A stretch of DNA of 64,000 nucleotides. Origin: Lachnospiraceae bacterium UBA3316. Lineage in GTDB: Bacteria > Bacillota > Clostridia > Lachnospirales > Lachnospiraceae. The stretch is from NCBI GenBank assembly GCA_002361955.1, contig DESK01000056.1, positions 89,731-153,730 of the forward strand, written 5' to 3'. This document shows, in pieces, positions 26,447-34,865 of the stretch (positions are counted from its first letter, which is position 1; each line of letters opens with the position of its first letter). The position numbers and the translations under genes are program-made. Under the pieces are notes generated by a model. The model was given only the letters and a program-made list of their open reading frames with translations. It searched no databases and was not told the origin of the DNA.

Positions 26447-27364
26447 ATGAGAGAATATACCGTCGATCTTGTGATTCCATTGTATAAACCGGATGAAAAA
26501 TTTGATCAATTGATGCAGATGCTCACGAGGCAGACGTACCCCATCGGGACGATCCTGCTGATGAATACGGAAAAGGCATATTTTCCGGATAAGGGCTATG
26601 AGAAGCTGCCCCATGTTCAGGTAAGGCATCTGCGGAAGGAAGAGTTCGACCACGGCGGCACTAGGGATAGTGCCGCTTCTCTTTTGGACGGGGAACTCAT
26701 CCTTTTTATGACCCAGGACGCCGTCCCGGCGGACGAGCACCTGGTGGAACGGCTGGTAACCGCCTTTGCAGACAGCCGGGTGGGGGCGGCCTACGCAAGG
26801 CAGCTGCCAAACCCGGACTGCAAGCTTCTGGAGCGCTATACCAGGAGCTTCAATTACCCGGAGCAGAGCAGCGTGAAATCCAGGGAGGATCTGCCCCGGT
26901 ACGGCGTTAAAACCTTTTTTTGCTCCGACGTGTGCGCCATGTACCGCAGGAGCGTGTACGAGGGTCTTGGAGGCTTTGAGAAAAGGACGATTTTCAACGA
27001 GGACATGATCTTCGCCGGAAAGATCATTCAAAACGGAGGCAGTATCGCCTATGTGGCGGAGGCCTGCGTCTACCATTCCCACAATTACGGGAACCTGGAA
27101 CAGCTGCACAGGAACTTTGACCTGGCGGTGTCCCAGGCGGACCATCCGGAGATCTTTTCTATGGCAAAATCCGAGAGCGAGGGGATCCGCATGGTGAAGC
27201 AGAGCGCCAAATACCTGCTGCGTACCGGAAAGCCCTGGCTGATCCCGGATCTGATCGTTAAGAGCGGTTTTAAATATCTGGGATACCTGCTGGGGAAATT
27301 CTACAAGAAGCTTCCCAGATGGCTGGTTCTGCGGCTGACCATGAGCCGCTCTTACTGGAAATAG
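26447..27364 (+). CDS. Rhamnosyltransferase-like family 2 glycosyltransferase
   Basis: The 305-residue GT2 enzyme has the EFDHGGTRD motif that marks the RfbN/RgpB-type rhamnosyltransferase group. TQDAVPAD takes the metal-site position, and FNEDMIFAGKI lies in the acceptor half. It begins three bases after the LCP stop codon, so the two are co-transcribed. Its motif is the best hint in the window that region 1 makes a rhamnose-containing polymer; linkage and acceptor cannot be read. Confidence 0.82.
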   Translation: MREYTVDLVIPLYKPDEKFDQLMQMLTRQTYPIGTILLMNTEKAYFPDKGYEKLPHVQVRHLRKEEFDHGGTRDSAASLLDGELILFMTQDAVPADEHLVERLVTAFADSRVGAAYARQLPNPDCKLLERYTRSFNYPEQSSVKSREDLPRYGVKTFFCSDVCAMYRRSVYEGLGGFEKRTIFNEDMIFAGKIIQNGGSIAYVAEACVYHSHNYGNLEQLHRNFDLAVSQADHPEIFSMAKSESEGIRMVKQSAKYLLRTGKPWLIPDLIVKSGFKYLGYLLGKFYKKLPRWLVLRLTMSRSYWK

Positions 27365-27458
27365 GCATACTTTTTTAAAAGTTTTATCACAGATTGAACA
27401 CAATTCGTTGATAGACTGTTTTCAGATTCAAGAAAGAGCTACGAAGGAGGTACTTATC

Positions 27459-29270
27459 ATGTATGATGAATTTGAAAACATAGATCAAAAAAATAGAATG
27501 GACGGTGGAATGCCTGATCCGGACGGACAGGAGATCCCCACTGCGGAGGACAGCCGGGAGGCTGCAGGATACAGAGAAGAAGAAACGCCCATGTACAGCG
27601 AAGGAAATTCTTCAGAGGCGGGCTACAGTCAGGCTTCCGATGAACCGGAGTTTTCACAGGCTCCCCAGAGAAGACATGAAGCCTGCGCCTACGATGAGGA
27701 GGATGTGCAGGAGGAGCCGGCCTACCGGGCGGAAGACCACAGGGAGGCAGGGCAGACGCCTCATTCCGGTGTGGTGCAGCACCAGCCGGACAGTGGTTTT
27801 TACCACTACGCCTACCAAAACGGCGGCCAGGAGCCGGGAGGACAGGATCCCGTTTTCAAGAAAAAGATGCACAAGGCCAAGAAGCATCAAAACGGCAAAC
27901 GGCCTCTCTGGAAAAGCTTCGCACTGTGCGCAGGGATGGCAGCCGTCTTCGGCGTTGTGGCAAGCGCAGCCTTCCAGGTGACGGGCTTTGTGGGAAATCA
28001 GATCGCTCCCAGGGAGACAGAGATGACGGTGGGGACAGCCGATACGGTGAAGCAGAGTGAAATGCAGACCACCAGCACGGAGGTGTCCCAGGGAGGCACC
28101 ACAAGCATTACCCAGGTGGCAGCCAACGCGATGCCTTCCATCGTGGCCATCACGAACCAGGGTGTGGAGGAAGTGCAGAGCATGTTCTTCGGAAGAACCT
28201 ACCAGCGTCAGACGGAGAGCGCCGGTTCCGGTGTGATCGTCTCCCAGAATGACAAGGAGCTTCTGATCGCTACGAATAACCATGTAGTCTCCGGCGCGGA
28301 GGTGCTGAGCGTCTGCTTCACCGTAAACGTGGAGAACGATGAGGATGCAGTGGTATCCGCCCAGATCAAGGGCACGGATCCGGAGCATGACCTGGCAATC
28401 GTCGCCGTGAACCTTTCCGATATCCCGGAGGATGTAAAGAGCCAGATTAAGGTGATCCAGATGGGAAGCTCCAGCAAGGTGGTTATGGGCCAGCAGGTTA
28501 TCGCCATCGGAAATGCCCTGGGCTATGGACAGTCCCTGACAGTGGGTTATGTGAGCGCTCTGGACAGAGAGGTAACCGTGGAAAGTGAAGACGGCAGCGG
28601 TACCATCACAAACAACATGATCCAGACGGATGCAGCCATCAATGGCGGAAACAGCGGCGGCGCGCTGCTGAATACAGCCGGGGAGCTGATCGGTATCAAC
28701 TCCGTAAAGGCCGTGTCCACAGGCGTGGAAGGTATGGGATATGCGATCCCCATCGACACAGCCCAGCCGATCCTGGATGAACTGATGAACCGGGAGACAA
28801 GGAACATGGTGGAGGATACGGAGAAAGGCTTCATGGGTGTAACGCCGAGAGACGTATCCGCTGAGGCAAAAGAGGTTTACAATATGCCCGCAGGCGCCTT
28901 TGTCTACGATGTGCAGGAAGGCTCTCCGGCAGAGACGGCAGGGTTAAAGAAGGGCGATATTATCACGAAGTTTGACGGCAGGACCATTTCTTCCAGCGAT
29001 GATCTCTACGACACGATGAATTACTACAAGGCCGGTGAGACCGTCGATGTGATTGTATCTGCGGCAGAGGGCGGCGAGTATGTGGAGCGTACCGTCAGCG
29101 TAACTCTTGGGAAATACCCGGAGGACGCGGCAGCTTCCGGCAGCAGCCAGTCAGGCAATGACCAGTCCGGAAACGAACTGCCAGATGGCAGCCAGCAGCC
29201 GGACGGCAATAACGGCGGATACGGCGACGACTATATGAATCCATTTGAACAGTTCTTCAACGGAAATTAA
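27459..29270 (+). CDS. htrA: Membrane-anchored HtrA/DegP serine protease (S1C) with PDZ domain
   Basis: The 603-residue protein has an acidic, Glu/Gln-rich cytoplasmic tail of about 145 residues and one membrane helix near 152-178. A trypsin-like domain follows, with His about 274 (NNHVVSG), Asp about 311 (HDLAIVAV) and Ser about 399 (GGNSGGAL). One PDZ domain (about 455-565) and a Ser/Gly/Gln-rich tail end the protein. HtrA proteases degrade misfolded exported proteins. I start at ATG 27459, eight bases after AGGAGG, not at the longer frame from 27408. It ends at a terminator. Confidence 0.93.
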   Translation: MYDEFENIDQKNRMDGGMPDPDGQEIPTAEDSREAAGYREEETPMYSEGNSSEAGYSQASDEPEFSQAPQRRHEACAYDEEDVQEEPAYRAEDHREAGQTPHSGVVQHQPDSGFYHYAYQNGGQEPGGQDPVFKKKMHKAKKHQNGKRPLWKSFALCAGMAAVFGVVASAAFQVTGFVGNQIAPRETEMTVGTADTVKQSEMQTTSTEVSQGGTTSITQVAANAMPSIVAITNQGVEEVQSMFFGRTYQRQTESAGSGVIVSQNDKELLIATNNHVVSGAEVLSVCFTVNVENDEDAVVSAQIKGTDPEHDLAIVAVNLSDIPEDVKSQIKVIQMGSSSKVVMGQQVIAIGNALGYGQSLTVGYVSALDREVTVESEDGSGTITNNMIQTDAAINGGNSGGALLNTAGELIGINSVKAVSTGVEGMGYAIPIDTAQPILDELMNRETRNMVEDTEKGFMGVTPRDVSAEAKEVYNMPAGAFVYDVQEGSPAETAGLKKGDIITKFDGRTISSSDDLYDTMNYYKAGETVDVIVSAAEGGEYVERTVSVTLGKYPEDAAASGSSQSGNDQSGNELPDGSQQPDGNNGGYGDDYMNPFEQFFNGN

Positions 29271-29286
29271 GAATAAAGATAGCAGG

Positions 29287-29315
29287 GCGGGGTACTTTGG
29301 TATCCCGCTTTTTTT
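29287..29315 (+). terminator. Intrinsic terminator after htrA
   Basis: A 9-bp stem (GCGGGGTAC / GTATCCCGC, one G-T pair) with a TTTG loop is followed by seven T, 16 bases after the htrA stop. Confidence 0.9.
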
Positions 29316-29587
29316 CCTGCGGGCAACAAGCCAAGCAGCCGCACTTGTGCGCATATTTGGTTAGATTGTGAATAGACGCAGGTTTTCCATCTGCATATGT
29401 GCAATAGCAGGCCAGACCTTCTCAGGGGGGGACGAGCCTGCTATTTCTATGTGACGATCCTTAAGAGAATACAAATAGACACTCAACGATGTATCTTGAG
29501 TGACAGGGATGTATTAGCGCAGAGGGCATATGGAAAATAAAATAAAAAGTATAGTTATTACTCATAACAATATAACAAAAGTAATAG
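29316..29587. other. Non-coding stretch with two inverted repeats
   Basis: About 270 bases without a credible gene separate the htrA terminator from the next promoter. Two perfect inverted repeats are visible: a 10-bp one at 29403-29445 and a 7-bp one, CACTCAA/TTGAGTG, at 29480-29502. Base composition changes here from GC-rich to AT-rich, so this may be the left edge of an acquired segment. No tRNA or riboswitch fold was recognised. Confidence 0.5.
29403..29445. repeat. Perfect 10-bp inverted repeat with a G7 run in its loop
   Basis: AATAGCAGGC (29403-29412) pairs with GCCTGCTATT (29436-29445). The 23-base loop holds seven consecutive G (29425-29431). It is terminator-like, but only a short T-run follows. 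Confidence 0.6.
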
Positions 29588-29616
29588 TTGACAAATTATA
29601 CAAATTATACTATTAT
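29588..29616 (+). promoter_or_regulatory. Consensus sigma-70 promoter of the exported-protein island
   Basis: TTGACA-N17-TATTAT lies in very AT-rich DNA about 75 bases upstream of ATG 29691. It is one of the strongest promoters in the window by match to consensus. Confidence 0.75.
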
Positions 29617-29690
29617 AGATATAACAAGTTCTAAATGATTTGAATTTGCGTTACAAAAGACTATAAGACCATAAAAAGAAAGGGGAACGT

Positions 29691-30232
29691 ATGAAAAGAA
29701 AAAAAGTATTTATGTTTTATGCACGATTATTTTGTGTTTGATGTGTGCTGTACCAGCACATGCAGCTGATCCATATTTAAATTGTGGTGATGCAGATGGA
29801 AAAATAACAATTAAACCCTATAAAGACAAGTATAATGATACATGGATTAAGATTATTAGAAAAAGTATTGTAGCCTGGAATCAGTCAGATGCAAATGTAA
29901 ACATATCAGTATCCACTGACAGTACTAATGAAATAAGAGCTAGAAGCTTTGATGATACATGGTATGGATTAACTAGTCAGACGTATGATGTAAGCACAGG
30001 CTATACAACAAAGTTCACGATTAAAATGAACGTGAGAACAATAAAAAGAGATGCAATAGATTTTCCAAGATTTGCAAGAAGTACTTTGGTTCATGAGTTT
30101 GGCCATGTGTTTTGGCTGTGTGATAATCCTAATACGACTAAAAAAACAATTATGAGTTACGGACGGGATAGGAATACAATGATAGAGCCTCAGCCATTCG
30201 ATGTAACAAACGTAAATAAAAAGTATATGTAG
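29691..30232 (+). CDS. Exported metzincin-like zinc protease, apparent frameshift in signal peptide
   Basis: The mature part has the zinc site HEFGHVFWLCD (30092-30124), with Asp in the third-ligand position and a Trp replacing the usual Gly. A Met-turn TIMSYG follows at 30149-30166. This is the metzincin pattern of small matrixin-like proteases. ATG 29691 follows an AAGGGGA site, but its frame stops at 29741. One extra A in the A7 run at 29699-29705 would join it to the main frame and give a textbook signal peptide ending AVPAHA before DPY. So the gene is out of frame as written, rescued by -1 slippage on the A-run, phase-variable, or mis-sequenced. The substrate is unknown. Confidence 0.7.
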
Positions 30233-30243
30233 GGGGTGTGCTT

Positions 30244-30837
30244 ATGAAAAAAAGAGTGATAGGTTTCACTATAATAGCGGCGATTGTGCTTGCTGTTGTG
30301 GGGGGATGTAAAGCGAAACAGGGAAATGATAGTGCCGAAAAGGTGTCAGTGAATACAATACATGCGGAATATCCAGAATATGATACGGCACAAGATATTG
30401 TCGAAGCTTCAGATTTAGTGTTTAGCGGTACTGTAAGGACTATAGATTATCAGATGCTAGATGTGGGCAGCGGCATGAACCAGGATGATCCGGAAGTTTA
30501 TGATGAGAGTGAACTTTTGCCATATACCTTGTATACAGTTGATGTAGAGAAAGTATATAAAGGGAACCTGGAGACTTCCGAGATTATTATAAAGCAATTA
30601 GGCGGGCGGTTTGATAACGATGAGTATATGATTGAAAATTCTTCAGAAATTGTGGAAGGAAAGAAGTATCTGTTTCTGACAGAGACCTATGAGAATACTT
30701 ATCCGAGTCTTTTAAATGCAGCGCAAAGTTCCTATGAAATGGATAACGTGCAAGAATTGAGGGCCGCAGAGGAGGATACCGAAATCACTTTACCAAAGAT
30801 TTTGTCATTGTTCGAGGAGGATCACACAAATGAATAA
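30244..30837 (+). CDS. Small lipoprotein of unknown function
   Basis: The 197-residue protein has a type II signal: Lys-rich start, hydrophobic core, and lipobox VVGGC with Cys near residue 23. The mature part begins YDTAQDIVEASDLVFSG and contains VEKVYKGNL and a GKKYLFL strand. It looks like a small all-beta domain found in Clostridia lipoproteins, with no catalytic motif. I prefer ATG 30244, six bases after AGGGGGTG, over GTG 30238. It sits between the exported protease and the Ig-like protein and overlaps the latter by 8 bases, so the three may act together at the surface. Confidence 0.65.
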   Translation: MKKRVIGFTIIAAIVLAVVGGCKAKQGNDSAEKVSVNTIHAEYPEYDTAQDIVEASDLVFSGTVRTIDYQMLDVGSGMNQDDPEVYDESELLPYTLYTVDVEKVYKGNLETSEIIIKQLGGRFDNDEYMIENSSEIVEGKKYLFLTETYENTYPSLLNAAQSSYEMDNVQELRAAEEDTEITLPKILSLFEEDHTNE

Positions 30838-31339
30838 GAAATGTTATAAAATAATTACGCTGTTTTTGGCATTGAGCCTGTATGCTCTGTCTGCAGTAAC
30901 CTGCCTGGCATCAGGAAGAGACGGGGCGGAGAACGAGAGTAAGGAATCGGAAATATTCCATATGGAAGAGTTCGAAAATCCGCTGAAAGACGGACAGACG
31001 ATTGAGGATGAAGAGCTTGTTCCGAAGGAAGGGGAAATGCTCTTTGAAATTGAGGATGGCGGTGTGGGTAAAAAGGCGAAAGCCATGCCGAAAAAAATTG
31101 TCCTCAGCCATAAGAAACTTGTGCTTCATGTGGAGGAAACAGAAAAGCTTTCTGTAATAAAGGTAAAACCAAAGACTGCTTCTGCGAAAGTGCTTTGGTT
31201 CTCTGGAAACAAAAAGGTTGCTGCCGTATCTAAAGCGGGAAAAGTAACTGCGAAAAAAGCAGGAAGAACTACGATTACAGCCGTTTCCAGGAAGAATCCG
31301 CATGTTAAAGCTGTCATAAAGCTGACGGTCAAGAAATGA
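30830..31339 (+). CDS. Secreted protein with a bacterial Ig-like (BIG2) domain
   Basis: The 169-residue protein has an N-terminal signal (about residues 5-25, ending VTCLASG), an acidic linker of about 45 residues, and a C-terminal BIG2-type domain (about 88-169) with the VLWFSGNKKVAAVSKAGKVTAKKAGRTTI-like pattern, rich in Lys. BIG2 domains usually act as spacers or binding modules. A single domain this small could bind the wall or a partner, perhaps one of the two neighbours upstream. It overlaps the lipoprotein gene by 8 bases. Confidence 0.7.
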   Translation: MNKKCYKIITLFLALSLYALSAVTCLASGRDGAENESKESEIFHMEEFENPLKDGQTIEDEELVPKEGEMLFEIEDGGVGKKAKAMPKKIVLSHKKLVLHVEETEKLSVIKVKPKTASAKVLWFSGNKKVAAVSKAGKVTAKKAGRTTITAVSRKNPHVKAVIKLTVKK

Positions 31340-31378
31340 TGGGGCAAGGATGTCTTTTGGGATAATCGAACGGAAGGA

Positions 31379-31406
31379 GGGTCTGACCTGAGGGGCGGGC
31401 CCTTTT
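31379..31406 (+). terminator. Possible weak terminator
   Basis: GGGTC (31379-31383) can pair with GGCCC (31398-31402), followed by four T. It is about 40 bases after the Ig-like gene. The stem is short, so the call is tentative. Confidence 0.35.
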
Positions 31407-31408
31407 CA

Positions 31409-31432
31409 GTTACTGTGAACGAAGCGAACAGT
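31409..31432 (+). repeat. Solo right end of the structured repeat family (copy C)
   Basis: These 24 bases match the right end of copy A (7689-7712) at 23 of 24 positions, differing only in GAAGCGAA versus GAAGTGAA. The rest of the element is missing. Confidence 0.7.
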
Positions 31433-31474
31433 CCCCCTTTTTAAGTTCTCGCTGCTGCTTTATAAAAACTTCAC

Positions 31475-31503
31475 TTGTGTATGCTTATGTTCTGGGCTAT
31501 AAT
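31475..31503 (+). promoter_or_regulatory. Sigma-70 promoter for the clpX-like/lspA-like operon
   Basis: TTGTGT-N17-TATAAT with a perfect -10 lies about 70 bases upstream of ATG 31577. Confidence 0.7.
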
Positions 31504-31576
31504 ATGACAGAGTACGATTGCCGGAAATTTATGATTGGAGCGCGTGTGAGGCGCAGTATATAAGGAGAGTATCAAT

Positions 31577-32983
31577 ATGTCAGAGGATAAGAAGATAGAA
31601 GACGAAGTATTGAAGGAGATGGGGGAGAAGAAGGACGACGAGGAATTTGAGGATGTGTGCTTTATGTGCCGCAGGCCGGAGAGCAAGACCGGGAAAATGG
31701 TTCATATGGCCCAGGGCGTGTGCGTCTGCCAGCAGTGTATGCAGAAGGCCTTTGATTCCATGGGGAACGGCCGGTTTCCCTACGGCAACATAGATATTTC
31801 CAAGATGCCGAATATCGGCATGATCAACCTGTCAGATCTGACGAACCAGATGCCCAAACAGCAGAAGGTCAAGAAGAAAAAGACAAAGGAGGAGCCGAAG
31901 AAGGCCTTCGACGTCAAGTCGATTCCCGCTCCCCATAAGATCAAGGCCAGCCTGGATGAGTATGTGATCGGCCAGGAGCACGCCAAAAAGGTCATCTCCG
32001 TGGCAGTGTACAACCACTATAAGCGGGTGGCTACCGACACCATGGAGGACATAGAGATCGAAAAATCAAATATGCTGATGATCGGGCCTACCGGCAGCGG
32101 AAAGACGTACCTGGTAAAGACCCTGGCAAAGCTTCTGGATGTGCCCCTGGCCATCGCGGACGCCACCTCCCTGACGGAGGCGGGCTATATCGGGGATGAC
32201 ATCGAGAGCGTAGTGTCCAAGCTGCTGGCTGCCGCCGGGAACGATGTGGAAAAGGCAGAGCACGGCATTATCTTTATTGACGAGATCGACAAGATCGCCA
32301 AAAAGAAGAATACCAACCAGAGGGACGTGAGCGGCGAATCCGTCCAGCAGGGAATGCTGAAGCTTTTAGAGGGCAGCGAGGTGGAGGTTCCGGTGGGAGC
32401 CACCAGCAAAAACGCCATGGTTCCCATGGAGACGGTGAATACGAGAAATATTCTTTTCATCTGCGGCGGCGCATTTCCCGGCCTGGAGGACATCATCAAG
32501 GAGCGGCTGAACAAACAGGCCTCCGTGGGCTTCAAGGCAGACCTTCGCGATAAGTACGACGACGACCCCAATCTTCTGGAAAAGGTGACGGTGGAGGACA
32601 TCCGTAAATTTGGCATGATCCCGGAGTTTGTGGGACGTCTGCCGGTGATCTTTACCCTGCAGGGGCTGACAGAGGATATGCTGGTACAGATCTTAAAGGA
32701 GCCGAAGAACGCCATCCTCAAACAGTACCAGAAGCTTCTGGCCCTGGACGAGGTAAAGCTGGAGTTCAACGAGGACGCTTTGCGGGAGATCGCCAAAAAG
32801 GCCCGCAAAAAGGATACGGGAGCCAGGGCGCTCCGGGCGATCATAGAGGAATTTATGCTGGATATCATGTATGAGATACCGAAGGACGACAATATCGGAA
32901 GCGTCACGATCACGAAGGAGTATATCGAAGGGACAGGGGCTCCGCTGATACAGATGCGGGGAGTGCCTGCGTTGGAGGGATAA
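31577..32983 (+). CDS. Divergent ClpX-like AAA+ unfoldase
   Basis: The 468-residue protein has an acidic N-terminal lead, a C4 zinc finger (CFMC...CQQC, about residues 31-58), Walker A GPTGSGKT near 170, the GYIG pore loop, Walker B IIFIDEID near 234, and the ClpX C-terminal domain. It departs from canonical ClpX in two places. The RKHP-type pore-2 loop is absent (ATSKNAMVPME instead), and the region before the GF loop reads QASVGFKADL. It is not next to tig, clpP or lon. I therefore call it a paralog that unfolds a special set of substrates; ClpP docking through the GF loop may be retained. It is coupled to the LspA-like gene. Confidence 0.82.
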   Translation: MSEDKKIEDEVLKEMGEKKDDEEFEDVCFMCRRPESKTGKMVHMAQGVCVCQQCMQKAFDSMGNGRFPYGNIDISKMPNIGMINLSDLTNQMPKQQKVKKKKTKEEPKKAFDVKSIPAPHKIKASLDEYVIGQEHAKKVISVAVYNHYKRVATDTMEDIEIEKSNMLMIGPTGSGKTYLVKTLAKLLDVPLAIADATSLTEAGYIGDDIESVVSKLLAAAGNDVEKAEHGIIFIDEIDKIAKKKNTNQRDVSGESVQQGMLKLLEGSEVEVPVGATSKNAMVPMETVNTRNILFICGGAFPGLEDIIKERLNKQASVGFKADLRDKYDDDPNLLEKVTVEDIRKFGMIPEFVGRLPVIFTLQGLTEDMLVQILKEPKNAILKQYQKLLALDEVKLEFNEDALREIAKKARKKDTGARALRAIIEEFMLDIMYEIPKDDNIGSVTITKEYIEGTGAPLIQMRGVPALEG

Positions 32984-32984
32984 G

Positions 32985-33440
32985 ATGAAGTTTCTTTTCA
33001 CGGCGGCGGCAGCCTGTGCCGTGGACACCGCTATCAAAGAATATATAGAAAAGCAGCCGGAGGATTACAGAAAAGAACTGTTAGGCGGAAGGGTGGTTCT
33101 GCGCAAGTCCCACAACCAGGGGGCCATGCTGAATCTGATGGAAAAACGGCAGGAACTGGTGGCCGGATTTTCCTTAGGGCTTACGGCGGCCCTGACCTGC
33201 CTCTGGGCGGCCCTTCCTGCTGATAAAAGCTTCCGGGGCCTGAAAGGGGGACTCTCCCTGCTGCTGGCAGGGGCCTACAGCAACGTGCTGGACCGGGTGC
33301 GCCGGGGATATGTGGTGGATTACTTCAGCCTGAATGTCGGCGGGCGGTTAAAAAAAGTCGTATTTAATCTGGGAGACCTTTTTATTTTCCTGGGGTCTTT
33401 CCTGACGGCAGTCACTGCCAGAAGTTTCCGCAGGCAGTGA
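32985..33440 (+). CDS. Divergent signal peptidase II (LspA)-like aspartic protease
   Basis: The 151-residue membrane protein has LspA motifs in order. HNQGAMLNL corresponds to the NxG block, AGAYSNVLDRV to GGxxGNxxDR with its catalytic Asp, VVDYF follows, and FNLGD matches FNxAD with the second Asp. It is shorter than typical LspA and lacks the usual first helix. LspA cleaves lipoprotein signal peptides at the Cys. The start ATG 32985 lies one base after the clpX-like stop. Divergent motifs and the unusual partner suggest a paralog, not the main LspA. Confidence 0.75.
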   Translation: MKFLFTAAAACAVDTAIKEYIEKQPEDYRKELLGGRVVLRKSHNQGAMLNLMEKRQELVAGFSLGLTAALTCLWAALPADKSFRGLKGGLSLLLAGAYSNVLDRVRRGYVVDYFSLNVGGRLKKVVFNLGDLFIFLGSFLTAVTARSFRRQ

Positions 33441-33498
33441 AGCAGGCCTGGGATTTCTGCGGCAGCGGGCGCAGCCGGTCAAATAAGTAAGCTTTTTC

Positions 33499-33554
33499 GG
33501 ACTTTGCATCTGGGTGCAAAGTCCTTCCCATGTCCGCAGAATCCGGACTTTTTT
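33499..33554 (+). terminator. Hairpin pair and intrinsic terminator
   Basis: A perfect 10-bp hairpin (GGACTTTGCA / TGCAAAGTCC, 33499-33524) is followed by a second hairpin, GTCCG-N7-CGGAC (33532-33548), with six T directly after it. The second is a regular terminator for the clpX-like/lspA-like operon. Confidence 0.7.
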
Positions 33555-33584
33555 AGATTTTTAGTAAAATGGACAGCGCAAAAG

Positions 33585-33613
33585 TTGACAGGTTCCGTCA
33601 AAAATGGTAAGCT
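33585..33613 (+). promoter_or_regulatory. Sigma-70 promoter of rpoD
   Basis: TTGACA-N17-TAAGCT lies about 45 bases upstream of ATG 33660. rpoD therefore seems to have its own promoter. Confidence 0.65.
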
Positions 33614-33659
33614 AACATGTACGAAAGCGGAAAGTGAACGGGAATAGGAGATAGATGTT

Positions 33660-34790
33660 ATGGATCAAATGCAGGAAGAACAATTTACAAAAACCCTCCT
33701 TGGACTGCTTGACAAGGCCAAGACGAAGAAAAATGTTCTGGAGTACAATGAAATCAGCGATGCCTTTGCCAGCTTCGAGCTGGACGAGGATAAGATGGAT
33801 CTTATTTTGGAGTTCCTGGAAAAAAACCATGTGGACATCATGCAGAACGGCGTGAAAGAGAACGACGGGGAGGATCTTCTGATCGATAATGACGACGATG
33901 TGATACTTGCGGAGGCAGAAGAGGTAGAGCTCATTGATGACGTGGATGTGCTGGAGGGAGTCAGCACAGAAGATCCGGTTCGGATGTACTTAAAAGAGAT
34001 AGGAAATGTGCCCCTTCTTACGACGGAGCAGGAGGTAGAGCTGGCAAGACGTGTGGAATCAGGCGATGAGGAAGCGAAAAAAGCCCTCACGGAGGCAAAT
34101 CTGCGTCTGGTGGTCAGCATAGCGAAAAAATACGTGGGCCGTGGAATGCCGTTTCTGGATCTGATCCAGGAGGGAAACATGGGCCTGATGAAGGCTGTCG
34201 ATAAATTTGACTATACAAAAGGGTATAAATTCAGTACCTACGCTACCTGGTGGATCCGCCAGGCCATCACCAGGGGAATTGCCGACACAGGGCGTACCAT
34301 CCGTGTACCCGTACATATGGTGGAGACGATCAATAAGACACTCCGCATGACGAGGACGCTGCTGCAGGAGCTGGGTCGGGAGCCTACGCCGGAGGAGGTG
34401 GCTTCCCGCCTGAACGTGCCCGTGGCCCGCGTGCGGGAGGTGCTGAAGATTTCCCGTGACCCGGTATCCCTGGACACCCCCATCGGCGAGGAGGATGACA
34501 GCCATCTGGGAGACTTTATAGAGGACGACTCTGCTCTGTCCCCGGCGGATTCCGCCGCCTTTTCCATGCTGCGGGCGGAGCTGGCCACAGCCTTGGAGTC
34601 CCTGACTGACAGGGAGCGCCAGGTCGTGCGCCTGCGTTTCGGCCTGGAGGACGGCCGTGCCCGCACCCTGGAGGAAGTGGGAAAAGAGTTCAACGTTACA
34701 AGGGAGCGTATCCGCCAGATCGAGGCAAAGGCCCTCCGGAAGCTCCGTCATCCGTCCCGCAGCAAGCGGCTGAAGGATTTCCTGGCGTAA
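33660..34790 (+). CDS. rpoD: RNA polymerase primary sigma factor RpoD/SigA
   Basis: The 376-residue sigma-70 factor has an acidic region 1.1 (to about residue 100) and region 1.2, [11 protein letters not shown]. Region 2 follows with [17 protein letters not shown] and the -10 recognition helix [15 protein letters not shown]. Region 3 follows, then region 4.2, [20 protein letters not shown], for the -35. It directs transcription from TTGACA/TATAAT promoters such as those seen here. In many Firmicutes rpoD follows dnaG; here it stands alone between two terminators. TAGGAGA precedes the ATG. Confidence 0.97.
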   Translation: MDQMQEEQFTKTLLGLLDKAKTKKNVLEYNEISDAFASFELDEDKMDLILEFLEKNHVDIMQNGVKENDGEDLLIDNDDDVILAEAEEVELIDDVDVLEGVSTEDPVRMYLKEIGNVPLLTTEQEVELARRVESGDEEAKKALTEANLRLVVSIAKKYVGRGMPFLDLIQEGNMGLMKAVDKFDYTKGYKFSTYATWWIRQAITRGIADTGRTIRVPVHMVETINKTLRMTRTLLQELGREPTPEEVASRLNVPVARVREVLKISRDPVSLDTPIGEEDDSHLGDFIEDDSALSPADSAAFSMLRAELATALESLTDRERQVVRLRFGLEDGRARTLEEVGKEFNVTRERIRQIEAKALRKLRHPSRSKRLKDFLA

Positions 34791-34817
34791 CATACAAAGG
34801 TTACTGATAGAATACAG

Positions 34818-34853
34818 ACCCCCGGACAGAACACAGACTGTCCGGGGGTTTTT
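34818..34853. terminator. Bidirectional intrinsic terminator after rpoD
   Basis: A 12-bp perfect stem (ACCCCCGGACAG / CTGTCCGGGGGT) with an 8-base loop and T-run lies between rpoD and the convergent half-transporter gene. Confidence 0.92.
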
Positions 34854-34865
34854 CGAAAGGCAAAT

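Noticed and set aside
27408..27458. Longer start for htrA
   Set aside because: The extra 17 residues have no ribosome site, while ATG 27459 is preceded by AGGAGG at ideal spacing.
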